From positions 1 to 64,000 of the forward strand of contig NZ_JASGJD010000001.1 in the NCBI RefSeq assembly GCF_047601505.1: 64,000 nucleotides of DNA. Reading direction: 5' to 3'. Source of the DNA: Cloacibacterium sp047601505 (lineage in GTDB: Bacteria; Bacteroidota; Bacteroidia; Flavobacteriales; Weeksellaceae). Shown in pieces: positions 18,320 through 27,473 of the stretch (positions within the stretch are counted from its first letter, which is position 1; every line of letters starts with the position of its first letter). A program made the translations under genes and the position numbers. A model generated the notes under the pieces. That model saw only the letters and a program-made list of their open reading frames with translations, did not search any database and was not told where the DNA came from.

Positions 18320-21148
18320 TTAAAATGTTAAATTCATACCAAAGGTATAGATTGCTGAAATTGGATAGATATTATTATCAATACCCATTTGTACTCTATC
18401 TGTATTCAATATTTCTGGTGAGAAGCCATTATATTTGAAACTTGTCCACGGGTTTTGTGCACTTAAATACAATCTTAGTTTTTTTACAGATAATGATTCT
18501 GCAATAGATTTTGGCAAATTATATCCAACTTGAATATTTCTAATTCTGAAATAGCTACCATCTTCTACATAGAAACTATTGGGTAAAATTACAGATTGAT
18601 TAGACGTAATCATAGAATTGGTATTAGAAGTACCTTCGCCATGCCATCTGTTATTGTACATATCTAAATCCCAAGTTTCGTTTCCATAACGTTGCTCACG
18701 ATTATAGTTGTAAATTTTGTTCCCAAATACTCCTTGGAAATCAACAGCTATATCAAATGAATAAACATTGAAATTAACTCCAAAACCATAAGAACCTTTT
18801 GGTATTGGGCTTCCTAAGAACGTTTTGTCTCTAGAATCAACAACTCCATTCCCATCTTGATCTACAAATTTAAACCAGCCTGCTTTTGCTCCATCTTGTC
18901 CTGAAGCTGCTGCTTCAGCATCCGTTTGAAAAACTCCAGCTACTTGATATCCATAATAAGATCCAACAGCTTGACCCGCTTCTAATCTTATGATAGAATT
19001 CCCAAATAAACTAGCTCCAGTATTTAAAAATGAACCACCTGCTACAGAAGTTATCTCATTTTTAAGTGAAGAAAAATTACCATAAACTCCAAAATTAATG
19101 TCTTCATTAATCTTAGCACTATAATTTACAGCCAATTCAATACCTTTATTTTTAAAAGAATAAGCATTGGTAACATAATCATTCCAATTACTAGCTCCCG
19201 AAACAGTACCTTGCATAATTGAAGCTACAATATCATTAGAATTTTTATCATAATAAGTTGCTTCAATTTTCAACTTATTATTAAGTAATCCCATTTCAAC
19301 ACCAAAATCCCTACCTTTGGTTGTTTCCCATCCAATAGTAGGATCTACAAATAAATCAATGGTCTGAGCAGTATAACCAGCACCTCCAAAATATGCTGAA
19401 CCAACATTGGTAGTAATTTTATCATAACTTCTTCTAACGTTAGGATTACCAGCTTCACCATAACTAGCTCTCAATTTTAACAAACTGAAAACATTTTGTC
19501 CACTCATAAAATCTTCTTTAGAAACTACCCATCCTAAACTAACAGCTGGAAAGGTTTTGTATCTGTCTGTAGAAATTTGAGATGTAGCATCCCTACGGAT
19601 TGAAGCATTAAGTAAATATTTACCTTTATAATCATAATTAGCTCTTCCGAAGAAAGATTCTATTCTGTTTTGAAACTGAGTAACCGCTGGAACGCCATCT
19701 TTAGCCTCGGTTGTTGCATTAAAATGTCTAATATCTGTACCATTACCTATATTTAAAGAACCGTTTGTTCCATCAAAGACTACATTTTTAGCATCCCAAT
19801 AATCTTCTGACTGAGAATCTCTTGTTCTAGAAAAACCAGCTAACACTTCCAAATTATGACTTCCAAGTCTTTTTTTCCAAGTAATCGTATTATCCCAAAC
19901 GTAGTTTCTATTTCTTAAATTTCTTGTTACTAAAGTTGATGCTTTCTGATTTGCTATTGGTAAATAGGTTTGAACAGGAGTATATTCATACTTACTTGGG
20001 CTATAATTATCACTTGTATAACTAATACGGAAAGTAAAATCTTTTAAAAATTTCAATTCTCCCCAAACGTTGTTAAGCAATCTTTCTTCTCTAATTTGTG
20101 AACGATAAAGATCTAGTTGCGCTCTTGGATTAGCTATATCATAACCACTAAAATTTTGATAATTACCTGTAGCAGAGTTCATCACCGAAAACAATGGTGG
20201 TGCAATGTATGCAGTTAGCAATGGATTTTGAGATTGATCTGTTCTCATTTTAGAAAATGAAAAACTATCACCAATGGTAATATTATCAGTGATTTTATAA
20301 CTCAAATTCACTTTAGTATTAAATCTATTAAAACCACTTCCAGAATTAATTCCTTTACCAGCAGCTAAATTCCCTTCATCTTGAAGATACCCAACACTAC
20401 CATAATAGTTAAGCTTCCCTAAACTTCCAGAGGCAGAAAAGTCATTAGAATTAATAATACTTGTTCTGAAAATTTCTTTAAACCAATCAGTATCCGCAGG
20501 ATAATCAGCTCTAGATTTAAAATCAGACGGCTTTGGAATAAGAACATCATTCACCACCTTCTCATTGTACAACTCAATGTACTGGTCTGAGTTAACCATT
20601 TTAGGAATATTGGTCACTTTTTTAATTCCTAAGTAAGAATTAAGACTAAATACCGGTTTTCCTTTTCCACTTTTTGTTTTGATAATAACAGCTCCATTAG
20701 CTGCTTTAGCTCCAAAAATAGCTAAAGATGATGGATCTTTCAAAACACTCATTGATTCTACATCTTGAGGATTTAGGAAAGAGATATCTTCTGTAATCAT
20801 TCCATCTACAATAAAAACAGTATTCCCTGTTAGAGAACCAATCCCTCTAATATCTACTCTTGGAGAACCTCCAGGTGCACCCGCATTTACAACGTTTACC
20901 CCAGCCAATTTCCCTTGAACAGAACTTAATGGGTTAGAGTTAGGTTTGTCTGCCAATTCTTTCGCAGAAATAACTCCAATACTACCAGTTACGTTCTCTT
21001 TTTTCTGAGTACCATAACCAATCATTACGACTTCCTCAATTTGTTTCTCTTTGATGGAGTCTTTTTTTGCTTGTGCGCTTAATTCTTGATAGCCTGTAAA
21101 CAAATAGATTACAGCTATCATGCTTGACGCTTTTAAAGTGTTTTTCAT
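18320..21148 (-). CDS. SusC/RagA family TonB-dependent outer-membrane transporter
   Basis: The protein is 942 residues from the ATG at 21148; a TTG nine codons further upstream is open but the ATG gives a normal signal peptide (MKNTLKASSMIAVIYLF..., cleaved near LSAQ). A TonB-box-like stretch (EEVVMIGYGTQKKENVTGS) leads into the plug domain with the RagA signature GSLTGNTVFIVDGM and a 22-strand barrel. Shorter than many SusC because the N-terminal carboxypeptidase-like domain is absent: the plug starts soon after the signal. It imports oligosaccharides with SusD and energy from TonB. Upstream, a TATTTTTG box at 21212-21219 may be its promoter. Confidence 0.93.
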   Translation of the reverse strand: MKNTLKASSMIAVIYLFTGYQELSAQAKKDSIKEKQIEEVVMIGYGTQKKENVTGSIGVISAKELADKPNSNPLSSVQGKLAGVNVVNAGAPGGSPRVDIRGIGSLTGNTVFIVDGMITEDISFLNPQDVESMSVLKDPSSLAIFGAKAANGAVIIKTKSGKGKPVFSLNSYLGIKKVTNIPKMVNSDQYIELYNEKVVNDVLIPKPSDFKSRADYPADTDWFKEIFRTSIINSNDFSASGSLGKLNYYGSVGYLQDEGNLAAGKGINSGSGFNRFNTKVNLSYKITDNITIGDSFSFSKMRTDQSQNPLLTAYIAPPLFSVMNSATGNYQNFSGYDIANPRAQLDLYRSQIREERLLNNVWGELKFLKDFTFRISYTSDNYSPSKYEYTPVQTYLPIANQKASTLVTRNLRNRNYVWDNTITWKKRLGSHNLEVLAGFSRTRDSQSEDYWDAKNVVFDGTNGSLNIGNGTDIRHFNATTEAKDGVPAVTQFQNRIESFFGRANYDYKGKYLLNASIRRDATSQISTDRYKTFPAVSLGWVVSKEDFMSGQNVFSLLKLRASYGEAGNPNVRRSYDKITTNVGSAYFGGAGYTAQTIDLFVDPTIGWETTKGRDFGVEMGLLNNKLKIEATYYDKNSNDIVASIMQGTVSGASNWNDYVTNAYSFKNKGIELAVNYSAKINEDINFGVYGNFSSLKNEITSVAGGSFLNTGASLFGNSIIRLEAGQAVGSYYGYQVAGVFQTDAEAAASGQDGAKAGWFKFVDQDGNGVVDSRDKTFLGSPIPKGSYGFGVNFNVYSFDIAVDFQGVFGNKIYNYNREQRYGNETWDLDMYNNRWHGEGTSNTNSMITSNQSVILPNSFYVEDGSYFRIRNIQVGYNLPKSIAESLSVKKLRLYLSAQNPWTSFKYNGFSPEILNTDRVQMGIDNNIYPISAIYTFGMNLTF

Positions 21149-21211
21149 GTTTTTTTTGAATTTAATTAAACTCAACTATGTTAAAATGAATTGTTTTATT
21201 TTTTAATGTCT

Positions 21212-21219
21212 CAAAAATA
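21212..21219 (-). promoter_or_regulatory. Probable susC promoter -7 element
   Basis: Minus-strand TATTTTTG lies about 64 bp upstream of the susC ATG in the 179-bp gap after the GH43-like gene. No good TTTG box is seen 19 bases upstream, so an activator may be required. No terminator for the GH43-like gene is evident in the gap. Confidence 0.4.
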
Positions 21220-21327
21220 CAAATTAATCCGGAATAGCGTTAATTAATTATTAATTTATTTTAAATATTTGTTAAATATCATTAAAATATAAAATTTTAT
21301 CCCGAAAAAAAATGTTTTTTTTGTATA

Positions 21328-23136
21328 TTATTCAACTTTGAAAATTTCAGATTTTTCCGAAATGCCATTGTTATTGAAGGCCTCAACCTGAAAATAATAA
21401 GTATCTAAAGCATCCATCCCCGTAAAATAATACTCATTCTTGTTATAAACCATAATACTTCCATATAATTTATCGGGAGACTTGCCAAAGTAAATTACCA
21501 CACCATCAGCATTTTCATTTTGCTTCCACTTCATCCAAGAGCTTCTTCTTTCGCCCACTTTGTCTTTACTTGTTCTTAAAATCACAAAATTTTCTACCTT
21601 CTTAGGCTTCTCACCACTTCCATTTCCGAAAATTCTTAGTCCACTAATCGCAAATTTACCTGTTGGCATTTTTACATTTTGAACTTTAAGATATCTCGCT
21701 GTAAATGGTTTTTCAACTTCAATATAATCATGAGGAACATCTTTGGTATTTTTAGACTTATCTACTACCACTTTCCAATTTTTTTCATCATCGGAAGCAT
21801 AGACAATATATTGATGAGATTTACCTAAAGTTTTACCCAAAAACTCAGCATCTTGGTCTGCAAAATTGATTTGAATAGCCTTAACTAAAGATTTTTCGCC
21901 TAGATCTGTTTGAAAATATTCGTTTTTGTCGCCAGTTTTGGCACTCCAATATGTTTTAATATCTTCATCCACAGCAAAATTAGGTTGGAAACTTCCCAAT
22001 GTAGAAGAAACTTTTACGGGTTTATTGTAATTCAACAACATCCAACCTGTAAATAAACCTTTCACATGGTCTGCATTTTTCTGAGGAAGATAAGTAGGAT
22101 AATCTCCATAAGCAGTATTGCAATACATTACGTCGTCTCTATCAAAACCTGCTGGCCAGATGCCAATTCTTCTTTCGAAATTATTTTTTTGACTCAACAC
22201 AATTGTTGAAACGTGCCAATATTGTCCGAAATTATCTTCGAAAGTTGCTCCATGTCCTGCTCCTCTCGCAAAACCACCTGGTTTATACGAAAATGGATTG
22301 TGTCTTTGGTAAGAAAATCCATCCAAAGGATTATTACTCACATAAACTCCATCCGCGTAACCCGAAAATTCTGTTCCCGGAGCTCCGTATTGCAAATAAT
22401 ACTTATTATTATGCTTTGTCATCCAAGCGCCTTCTATAAATGGAGGCAAAAATGTATTGTCATTATATTCTCCAAATCTTTCCCAACCGTGAGCTTCGGG
22501 ATGCAGTGCCAATAATGGTTTTACATAGCCTTCAGATTGAAGTGTTTTGGTATTAATTTCTGTTCCCAAAAGTGGAAACTCATTGCTTGACCCCCAATAA
22601 AGGAATAATTTTTTCAAATCTTTATCATACAAAAAGCCAGGATCCCAAGCTCCTACTTTGAAATGCTCTACAGCAATTTCCCACTCGTTTTTTTCTGGAT
22701 TTTTAGATTTCCAAATAGAAAAATTAGGCCCATGAGTAGAACCAATTACATATAACTCTCCTTCCATTTCAAAAACCGCTGGAGCGCAGAGTTCGTCATA
22801 AATTTTAATATCTGAACTTGGCTTTTGATCTGGCATTTTGAAAGCTCCTGGAGGATACTGAGGAAATTCGTCTTCTTGTTTTAAGAATTTTCTGGAAACA
22901 AAATTCCAGTTTAGCATATCATCACTCCACCAATATCCCCATTGGTTGGTACTAAACAAGTAATATTTACCTTTAAAATTTACAATCACAGGATCTGCCG
23001 TAGCTCTATGCTTACCTTGTGTAGCAAAATTTGGAATAGGTGTATAACCGTAATCTACATTTATAGGATTACAATATGTTTTCTGTTGTGCCGGAAAGAA
23101 CACAACAGAAAACAATGCGATTAATATAAATCTCAT
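21328..23136 (-). CDS. GH43-like beta-propeller hydrolase with discoidin and Fn3-like domains
   Basis: A 602-residue secreted protein (signal peptide about 1-17). Residues about 20-345 form a five-bladed propeller of the GH43 type with the expected acidic trio D48 (ATADPVIV), D165 (GAWDPGFLY) and E235 (FIEGAWMT). A discoidin (F5/8 type C, CBM32-like) domain covers about 370-510 and a fibronectin III-like domain about 520-602. It is 11 bp downstream of the GH3 gene, in the same operon. GH43 enzymes usually act on arabinose or xylose linkages, which fits poorly with a glucan locus, so the activity here is open. Family call good, substrate unknown. Confidence 0.8.
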   Translation of the reverse strand: MRFILIALFSVVFFPAQQKTYCNPINVDYGYTPIPNFATQGKHRATADPVIVNFKGKYYLFSTNQWGYWWSDDMLNWNFVSRKFLKQEDEFPQYPPGAFKMPDQKPSSDIKIYDELCAPAVFEMEGELYVIGSTHGPNFSIWKSKNPEKNEWEIAVEHFKVGAWDPGFLYDKDLKKLFLYWGSSNEFPLLGTEINTKTLQSEGYVKPLLALHPEAHGWERFGEYNDNTFLPPFIEGAWMTKHNNKYYLQYGAPGTEFSGYADGVYVSNNPLDGFSYQRHNPFSYKPGGFARGAGHGATFEDNFGQYWHVSTIVLSQKNNFERRIGIWPAGFDRDDVMYCNTAYGDYPTYLPQKNADHVKGLFTGWMLLNYNKPVKVSSTLGSFQPNFAVDEDIKTYWSAKTGDKNEYFQTDLGEKSLVKAIQINFADQDAEFLGKTLGKSHQYIVYASDDEKNWKVVVDKSKNTKDVPHDYIEVEKPFTARYLKVQNVKMPTGKFAISGLRIFGNGSGEKPKKVENFVILRTSKDKVGERRSSWMKWKQNENADGVVIYFGKSPDKLYGSIMVYNKNEYYFTGMDALDTYYFQVEAFNNNGISEKSEIFKVE

Positions 23137-23147
23137 ATTCTTGAGGT

Positions 23148-25484
23148 TTATTTATTCCATGTAATTTTTTGAGAAATCGTTTTCTGAGAATCACCTCCTA
23201 TAAAAATTTCAAATTCGCCAGATTCCCAATCATATTTTAGATTGTTATCATAGAATTTTAAATCTTCTGGAGTTACATTGAAGACAACTGTTTTAGTTTC
23301 TCCTGCTTTCAAATTTATTTTTTGGAAACCTTTCAATTCTTTTACTGGTCTGGTATTGCTACCTACTAAATCTCTGATGTATAATTGAACAATTTCTGCA
23401 CCCTCATATTTTCCAGAATTTTTTAATTCAACAGAAACTTTAAGCGTTTGATTTCCTTTTAAATTTTTAGAACTTAAATTCAAATTATTGTATGCAAACT
23501 GAGTATAACTTAGACCATAACCAAATGGATAAAGTGGAGTATTACATTCGTCTAAATAATTAGAACGGAATTTTTGAAACTCACATTTCTCGGTTTTCTC
23601 GCTATCTAAAGGTCTTCCTGTATTTTTGTGATTGTAGAAAATTGGAACTTGACCTACACTTCTTGGGAAAGTCATTGGTAATTTAGCCGAAGGATTTACT
23701 TTACCATAAAGAACATCTGAAATTGCCAAACCAGCTTCGGAACCTGGGAACCAAACATTAAGAATTGCATCTGCTAATTTGGTTTCGTCGTTTATTTCCA
23801 TTGCTCTACCTGCAAAAAGCACCAAAACAATTGGTTTACCTGTCTTTTTAAGCTCTACCAATAAATCTTTTTGAGCTTGAGGAATTGAAATATTTGTTCT
23901 AGAACTAGATTCGCCACTCATTTCTGCAGTTTCTCCAATTGCAAGAAGAATTACATCAGCTTTGCTGGCTACATCTACTGCTTCTTTCAGCATTTCTTCT
24001 TTACTTCTGCTGTCTCTGTATGTATTTTTACCAAACATTGCAGCATTTTGCTCGAAAGTAGCATCATAATCTACATTAGAACCTTTAGCATAAGTAAAAT
24101 TAACAGCATTACCGAAAGTTTGTTTAAGACCTGCCAAAAGAGAAATGGCATCTTTATGTTTTGCAGCAACACTCCAAGTTCCTGGCATATTTTCGGCATT
24201 GTCTGCTAATGGACCGATAACTGCTACATTTTTCTGAGATTTTAAAGGAAGAATTTCGTTAGAATTTTTCAATAAAACCATAGATTGTGCAGAAATATTT
24301 CTTGCAACATCTCTATTCGCTTGGCTGTAAACTTCGGTTTTAGCTCTGTTTACGTCACAATATTTATAAGGATCTTGAAATAAACCTAAATCGTACTTAG
24401 CTTCCAAAATTCTTTTTACAGCAGTATTAATTTGAGTAAGGTTAACTTTTCCTTCTTGTAAAGATTTTTTAAGAGTAGTTAAGAAACCTTCTCCTACCAT
24501 GTCCATATCTACACCTGCGTTCATTGCGAGAGCAGAAACTTGTTGCAAATCTCCCATTCCGTGGTCTATCATTTCGTTGATACCAGTATAATCTGTCACC
24601 ACAAAACCTTTGAATTTCCATTGATTTCTAAGAACTTCCGTCATCAACCATTTGTTTCCTGTTGCAGGAATTCCGTCCACTTCATTAAAAGAAGCCATTA
24701 CAGAACCAACACCAGCATCTACAGCAGCTTTGTATGGCGGGAAATACTCGTTATACATTCGTACGTGGCTCATATCAACAGTATTGTAATCTCTACCAGC
24801 TTCTGCTCCACCGTAAAGTGCAAAATGTTTTACACAAGCCAAAATGGTATTATTAAGAGATAAATCTTTACCTTGATATCCAAAAACCATCGCTTTTGCC
24901 ATTTCAGAACCTAAGTAAGGATCTTCTCCTCCACCTTCTGCAACTCTTCCCCATCTTGGGTCTCTAGAAATATCTACCATTGGAGAAAAAGTCCAGTTAA
25001 TACCATCAGCACTTGCTTCATTGGCAGCAATTCTTGCAGATTGTTGCACAATTGTAGGGTCAAATGAAGAAGCCAAACCTAAAGGAATAGGGAAATTGGT
25101 TTCATAACCGTGGATTACATCCATCCCAAAAATTAAGGGAATTTTTAAACGGCTTTTTTCTACCGCTACTCTTTGTACTTCTTTAATTTTCTCAACGCCT
25201 TTAATATTAAAAAGACCACCAACTTTTCCTTCCTCAATTTTTTTGGCAATATCAGAACTTTGAGCTTGTCCTGTAGTAATATCACCTGCACCAGGAAGAT
25301 TTAATTGACCCAATTTTTCGTCTAAAGTCATTTTAGACAGTAAAGAATTTACAAAAACGGTTCTTTTGGATTGATATTCTTTAGTTTGATAACTAAGAAC
25401 TGATTGTTTTACAACCTCTTGTGAATATCCTGCGACTGAAATCAACAGTGCACAACATATCAATTTAGGATTAAAAGACAACAT
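23148..25484 (-). CDS. bglX: GH3 beta-glucosidase, BglX-like
   Basis: A 778-residue periplasmic enzyme with a signal peptide (about 1-21, ending AGYSQ). The GH3 N-terminal TIM barrel carries the nucleophile D298 in FKGFVVTDYTG, with the upstream KHFALYGGAEAGRDYN loop. The second alpha/beta domain holds the probable acid/base glutamate in MSGESSSRTNISIPQ. A C-terminal Fn3 domain (about 690-775) completes the BglX layout. It releases glucose from the non-reducing end of beta-linked gluco-oligosaccharides. Next to two GH144 genes, a preference for beta-1,2-linked oligosaccharides is likely, as seen for GH3 partners of GH144 in other Bacteroidota; this is inference from context. First gene of the PUL operon. 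Confidence 0.92.
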   Translation of the reverse strand: MLSFNPKLICCALLISVAGYSQEVVKQSVLSYQTKEYQSKRTVFVNSLLSKMTLDEKLGQLNLPGAGDITTGQAQSSDIAKKIEEGKVGGLFNIKGVEKIKEVQRVAVEKSRLKIPLIFGMDVIHGYETNFPIPLGLASSFDPTIVQQSARIAANEASADGINWTFSPMVDISRDPRWGRVAEGGGEDPYLGSEMAKAMVFGYQGKDLSLNNTILACVKHFALYGGAEAGRDYNTVDMSHVRMYNEYFPPYKAAVDAGVGSVMASFNEVDGIPATGNKWLMTEVLRNQWKFKGFVVTDYTGINEMIDHGMGDLQQVSALAMNAGVDMDMVGEGFLTTLKKSLQEGKVNLTQINTAVKRILEAKYDLGLFQDPYKYCDVNRAKTEVYSQANRDVARNISAQSMVLLKNSNEILPLKSQKNVAVIGPLADNAENMPGTWSVAAKHKDAISLLAGLKQTFGNAVNFTYAKGSNVDYDATFEQNAAMFGKNTYRDSRSKEEMLKEAVDVASKADVILLAIGETAEMSGESSSRTNISIPQAQKDLLVELKKTGKPIVLVLFAGRAMEINDETKLADAILNVWFPGSEAGLAISDVLYGKVNPSAKLPMTFPRSVGQVPIFYNHKNTGRPLDSEKTEKCEFQKFRSNYLDECNTPLYPFGYGLSYTQFAYNNLNLSSKNLKGNQTLKVSVELKNSGKYEGAEIVQLYIRDLVGSNTRPVKELKGFQKINLKAGETKTVVFNVTPEDLKFYDNNLKYDWESGEFEIFIGGDSQKTISQKITWNK

Positions 25485-25661
25485 AAAATTATTTATTTAG
25501 GATTAATTTTGGATAAATTTATGAAACTTTTATGAATAGCATATCATAAAAATTACATTTTAACATTTTGAGACAATATTAAAAAATCATAAAATTCTAT
25601 TGAGCGAATTATTATTTCATTAAATTTGGAAAATCCTAAATTTTAAACTACTTACTTTATA

Positions 25662-27431
25662 ATGAAATTAATAGAATTATTAGAAAAAAACTCTAAAATA
25701 TTATCTAATAAAAACGCAATCAGCTACAAAGACGGCGAAAATTTAATTATCTTAACTTGGAAAGAATTCTGGAACAAAGTGTGCCAAACCGCTAACGGAC
25801 TCCATACATTAGATGTAAAAAAAGGAGATTGTGTGGGCATTTTCTCTCAGAACTCCAAAGATTGGGTAATTATGGATGTTGCTGTTCAAATTCTTGGTGC
25901 TGTTACCATCCCTATTTACGCAACCAACAATTATGCACAAACGGAATTTATCATCAAACAAACCGATATGCAGCATATATTAGTTGGCGATACACCTCAA
26001 CTAGAAATTCTAAAAAGTGCAGAGACTCACCTCAACAAGAAATTACATATTTTCACTTCACATATCATAAAAGACGAAGCAGAAAACATTACCTATTTTC
26101 CAGATTTTATAAAAAACTTTTCTACAGAAAGAAACATTGCTGAAATCTCAGACGAAGATTTAGCTACTATATTATATACATCTGGCACCACAGGAACTCC
26201 AAAAGGTGTAATGCTTACACACGGTTGTTTTAAAGATGTAGTAAATGCTCACAACAAGTTTTTCGGCTTCAAAGATTTATATTCTATGAAATCTTTAGCA
26301 TTTTTGCCTCTAAGTCATATTTTCGAAAGAGCTTGGACGCTTTACGTACTTTCTCAAGGTGGTGAAATTGCAATTTTAGAAGACCCAAAAAACATTTTGA
26401 ATACTTTGAAACAAGTAAAACCAAACGCAATGTGTGCTGTACCAAGGTTCTACGAAAAAGTATATCAAACATTAGTCAAAAAAATAGATAGCGCATCTCC
26501 TACCAAACAAAAACTTTTCAAAAAAGCATTAGAAATAGGTGCACAAGTTGCAGAGAAAAAAAGAACAGACTCTCCAGTTCCTTTCTTGTTGAATTTAAAA
26601 TTCAAATTTTTTGACACATTAGTTTTCAAAAAAATCAAAAAAGAATTAGGTGGAAATCTAGAATTCTTGCCTTGTGGTGGAGCTATGTTAAAAAAAGAAA
26701 TAGCCGAATTTTTTGCGGCAATTGGTTTACCTGTAATTGTAGGCTACGGATTAACTGAGACCACCGCTACTGTTACCGCTTTACCAACTAAAAATCCTGT
26801 TTACGGAAGTGTAGGAATACCTTTACCTGGTGTAGATATAAAAATAGGAGCAGAAGATGAAATTTTGGTAAAATACGGTGGTATAATGAAAGGTTATTAC
26901 AAAAATGACGAAGAAACCGAAAAAGTTTTTACAGAAGATGGTTATTTCAAAACGGGAGATGCAGGAAGAATAGACGAAAACGGAAATCTTTTTATTGTTG
27001 ACAGAATTAAAGATTTAATGAAAACATCTAACGGAAAATACATTGCACCTCAAACCATTGAAATCCCGCTGCAATCTCATCCAGAAATTTCTCAGGCAAT
27101 GGTAATAGCAGAAGGAAAACCTTATGTTTCTGCGGTAATTGTTCCCGATTTTGAAACTTTAATTGAAAAATATCAAGAGTTTAAAAATTATGTTTCGTTA
27201 ACTATTGAAGAAAAGAAAAAACTATTAGAAACACCTTTCATTAAGGAAAAATTCGAAAAAATAGTAAACGATATTCAAAAAGAATTTGCTTCTTACGAAA
27301 AAATTAAAAAATTCAAACTTTTGCCAGAAGAATTCACCATAGAAAAAGGCGAAATAACACCAACGCTTAAAATTAAAAGAAGAGTAGTTCTAGAAAAACT
27401 AAATGCTCTGATTGAAGGCATGTATGCGTAA
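25662..27431 (+). CDS. Long-chain fatty acid-CoA ligase (AMP-forming)
   Basis: A 589-residue cytoplasmic or membrane-associated enzyme that activates fatty acids to acyl-CoA via an acyl-adenylate. The AMP-binding motif LYTSGTTGTPKGVML lies at about 171-185, the A5-type GYGLTETTATVT near 365 and GYFKTGDAGRIDENG near 425. It is of the FadD15-like bacterial class. It is transcribed divergently from the PUL across a 177-bp AT-rich gap and ends at a terminator shared with the convergent malic enzyme gene. No other beta-oxidation genes are nearby. Confidence 0.92.
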   Translation: MKLIELLEKNSKILSNKNAISYKDGENLIILTWKEFWNKVCQTANGLHTLDVKKGDCVGIFSQNSKDWVIMDVAVQILGAVTIPIYATNNYAQTEFIIKQTDMQHILVGDTPQLEILKSAETHLNKKLHIFTSHIIKDEAENITYFPDFIKNFSTERNIAEISDEDLATILYTSGTTGTPKGVMLTHGCFKDVVNAHNKFFGFKDLYSMKSLAFLPLSHIFERAWTLYVLSQGGEIAILEDPKNILNTLKQVKPNAMCAVPRFYEKVYQTLVKKIDSASPTKQKLFKKALEIGAQVAEKKRTDSPVPFLLNLKFKFFDTLVFKKIKKELGGNLEFLPCGGAMLKKEIAEFFAAIGLPVIVGYGLTETTATVTALPTKNPVYGSVGIPLPGVDIKIGAEDEILVKYGGIMKGYYKNDEETEKVFTEDGYFKTGDAGRIDENGNLFIVDRIKDLMKTSNGKYIAPQTIEIPLQSHPEISQAMVIAEGKPYVSAVIVPDFETLIEKYQEFKNYVSLTIEEKKKLLETPFIKEKFEKIVNDIQKEFASYEKIKKFKLLPEEFTIEKGEITPTLKIKRRVVLEKLNALIEGMYA

Positions 27432-27434
27432 AAG

Positions 27435-27468
27435 AAAAACTCCAAGATTTATTTCTTGGAGTTTTTTT
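27435..27468. terminator. Bidirectional terminator between acyl-CoA ligase and malic enzyme
   Basis: A 12-bp inverted repeat AAAAACTCCAAG / CTTGGAGTTTTT with an 8-base loop. A run of T follows on the plus strand and a T-rich stretch on the minus strand, so it can end both convergent genes. Confidence 0.85.
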
Positions 27469-27473
27469 TAGTT

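Noticed and set aside
21149..21175. Upstream TTG start for the SusC-type gene
   Set aside because: The ATG at 21148 gives a standard signal peptide, while the extra nine residues do not fit.
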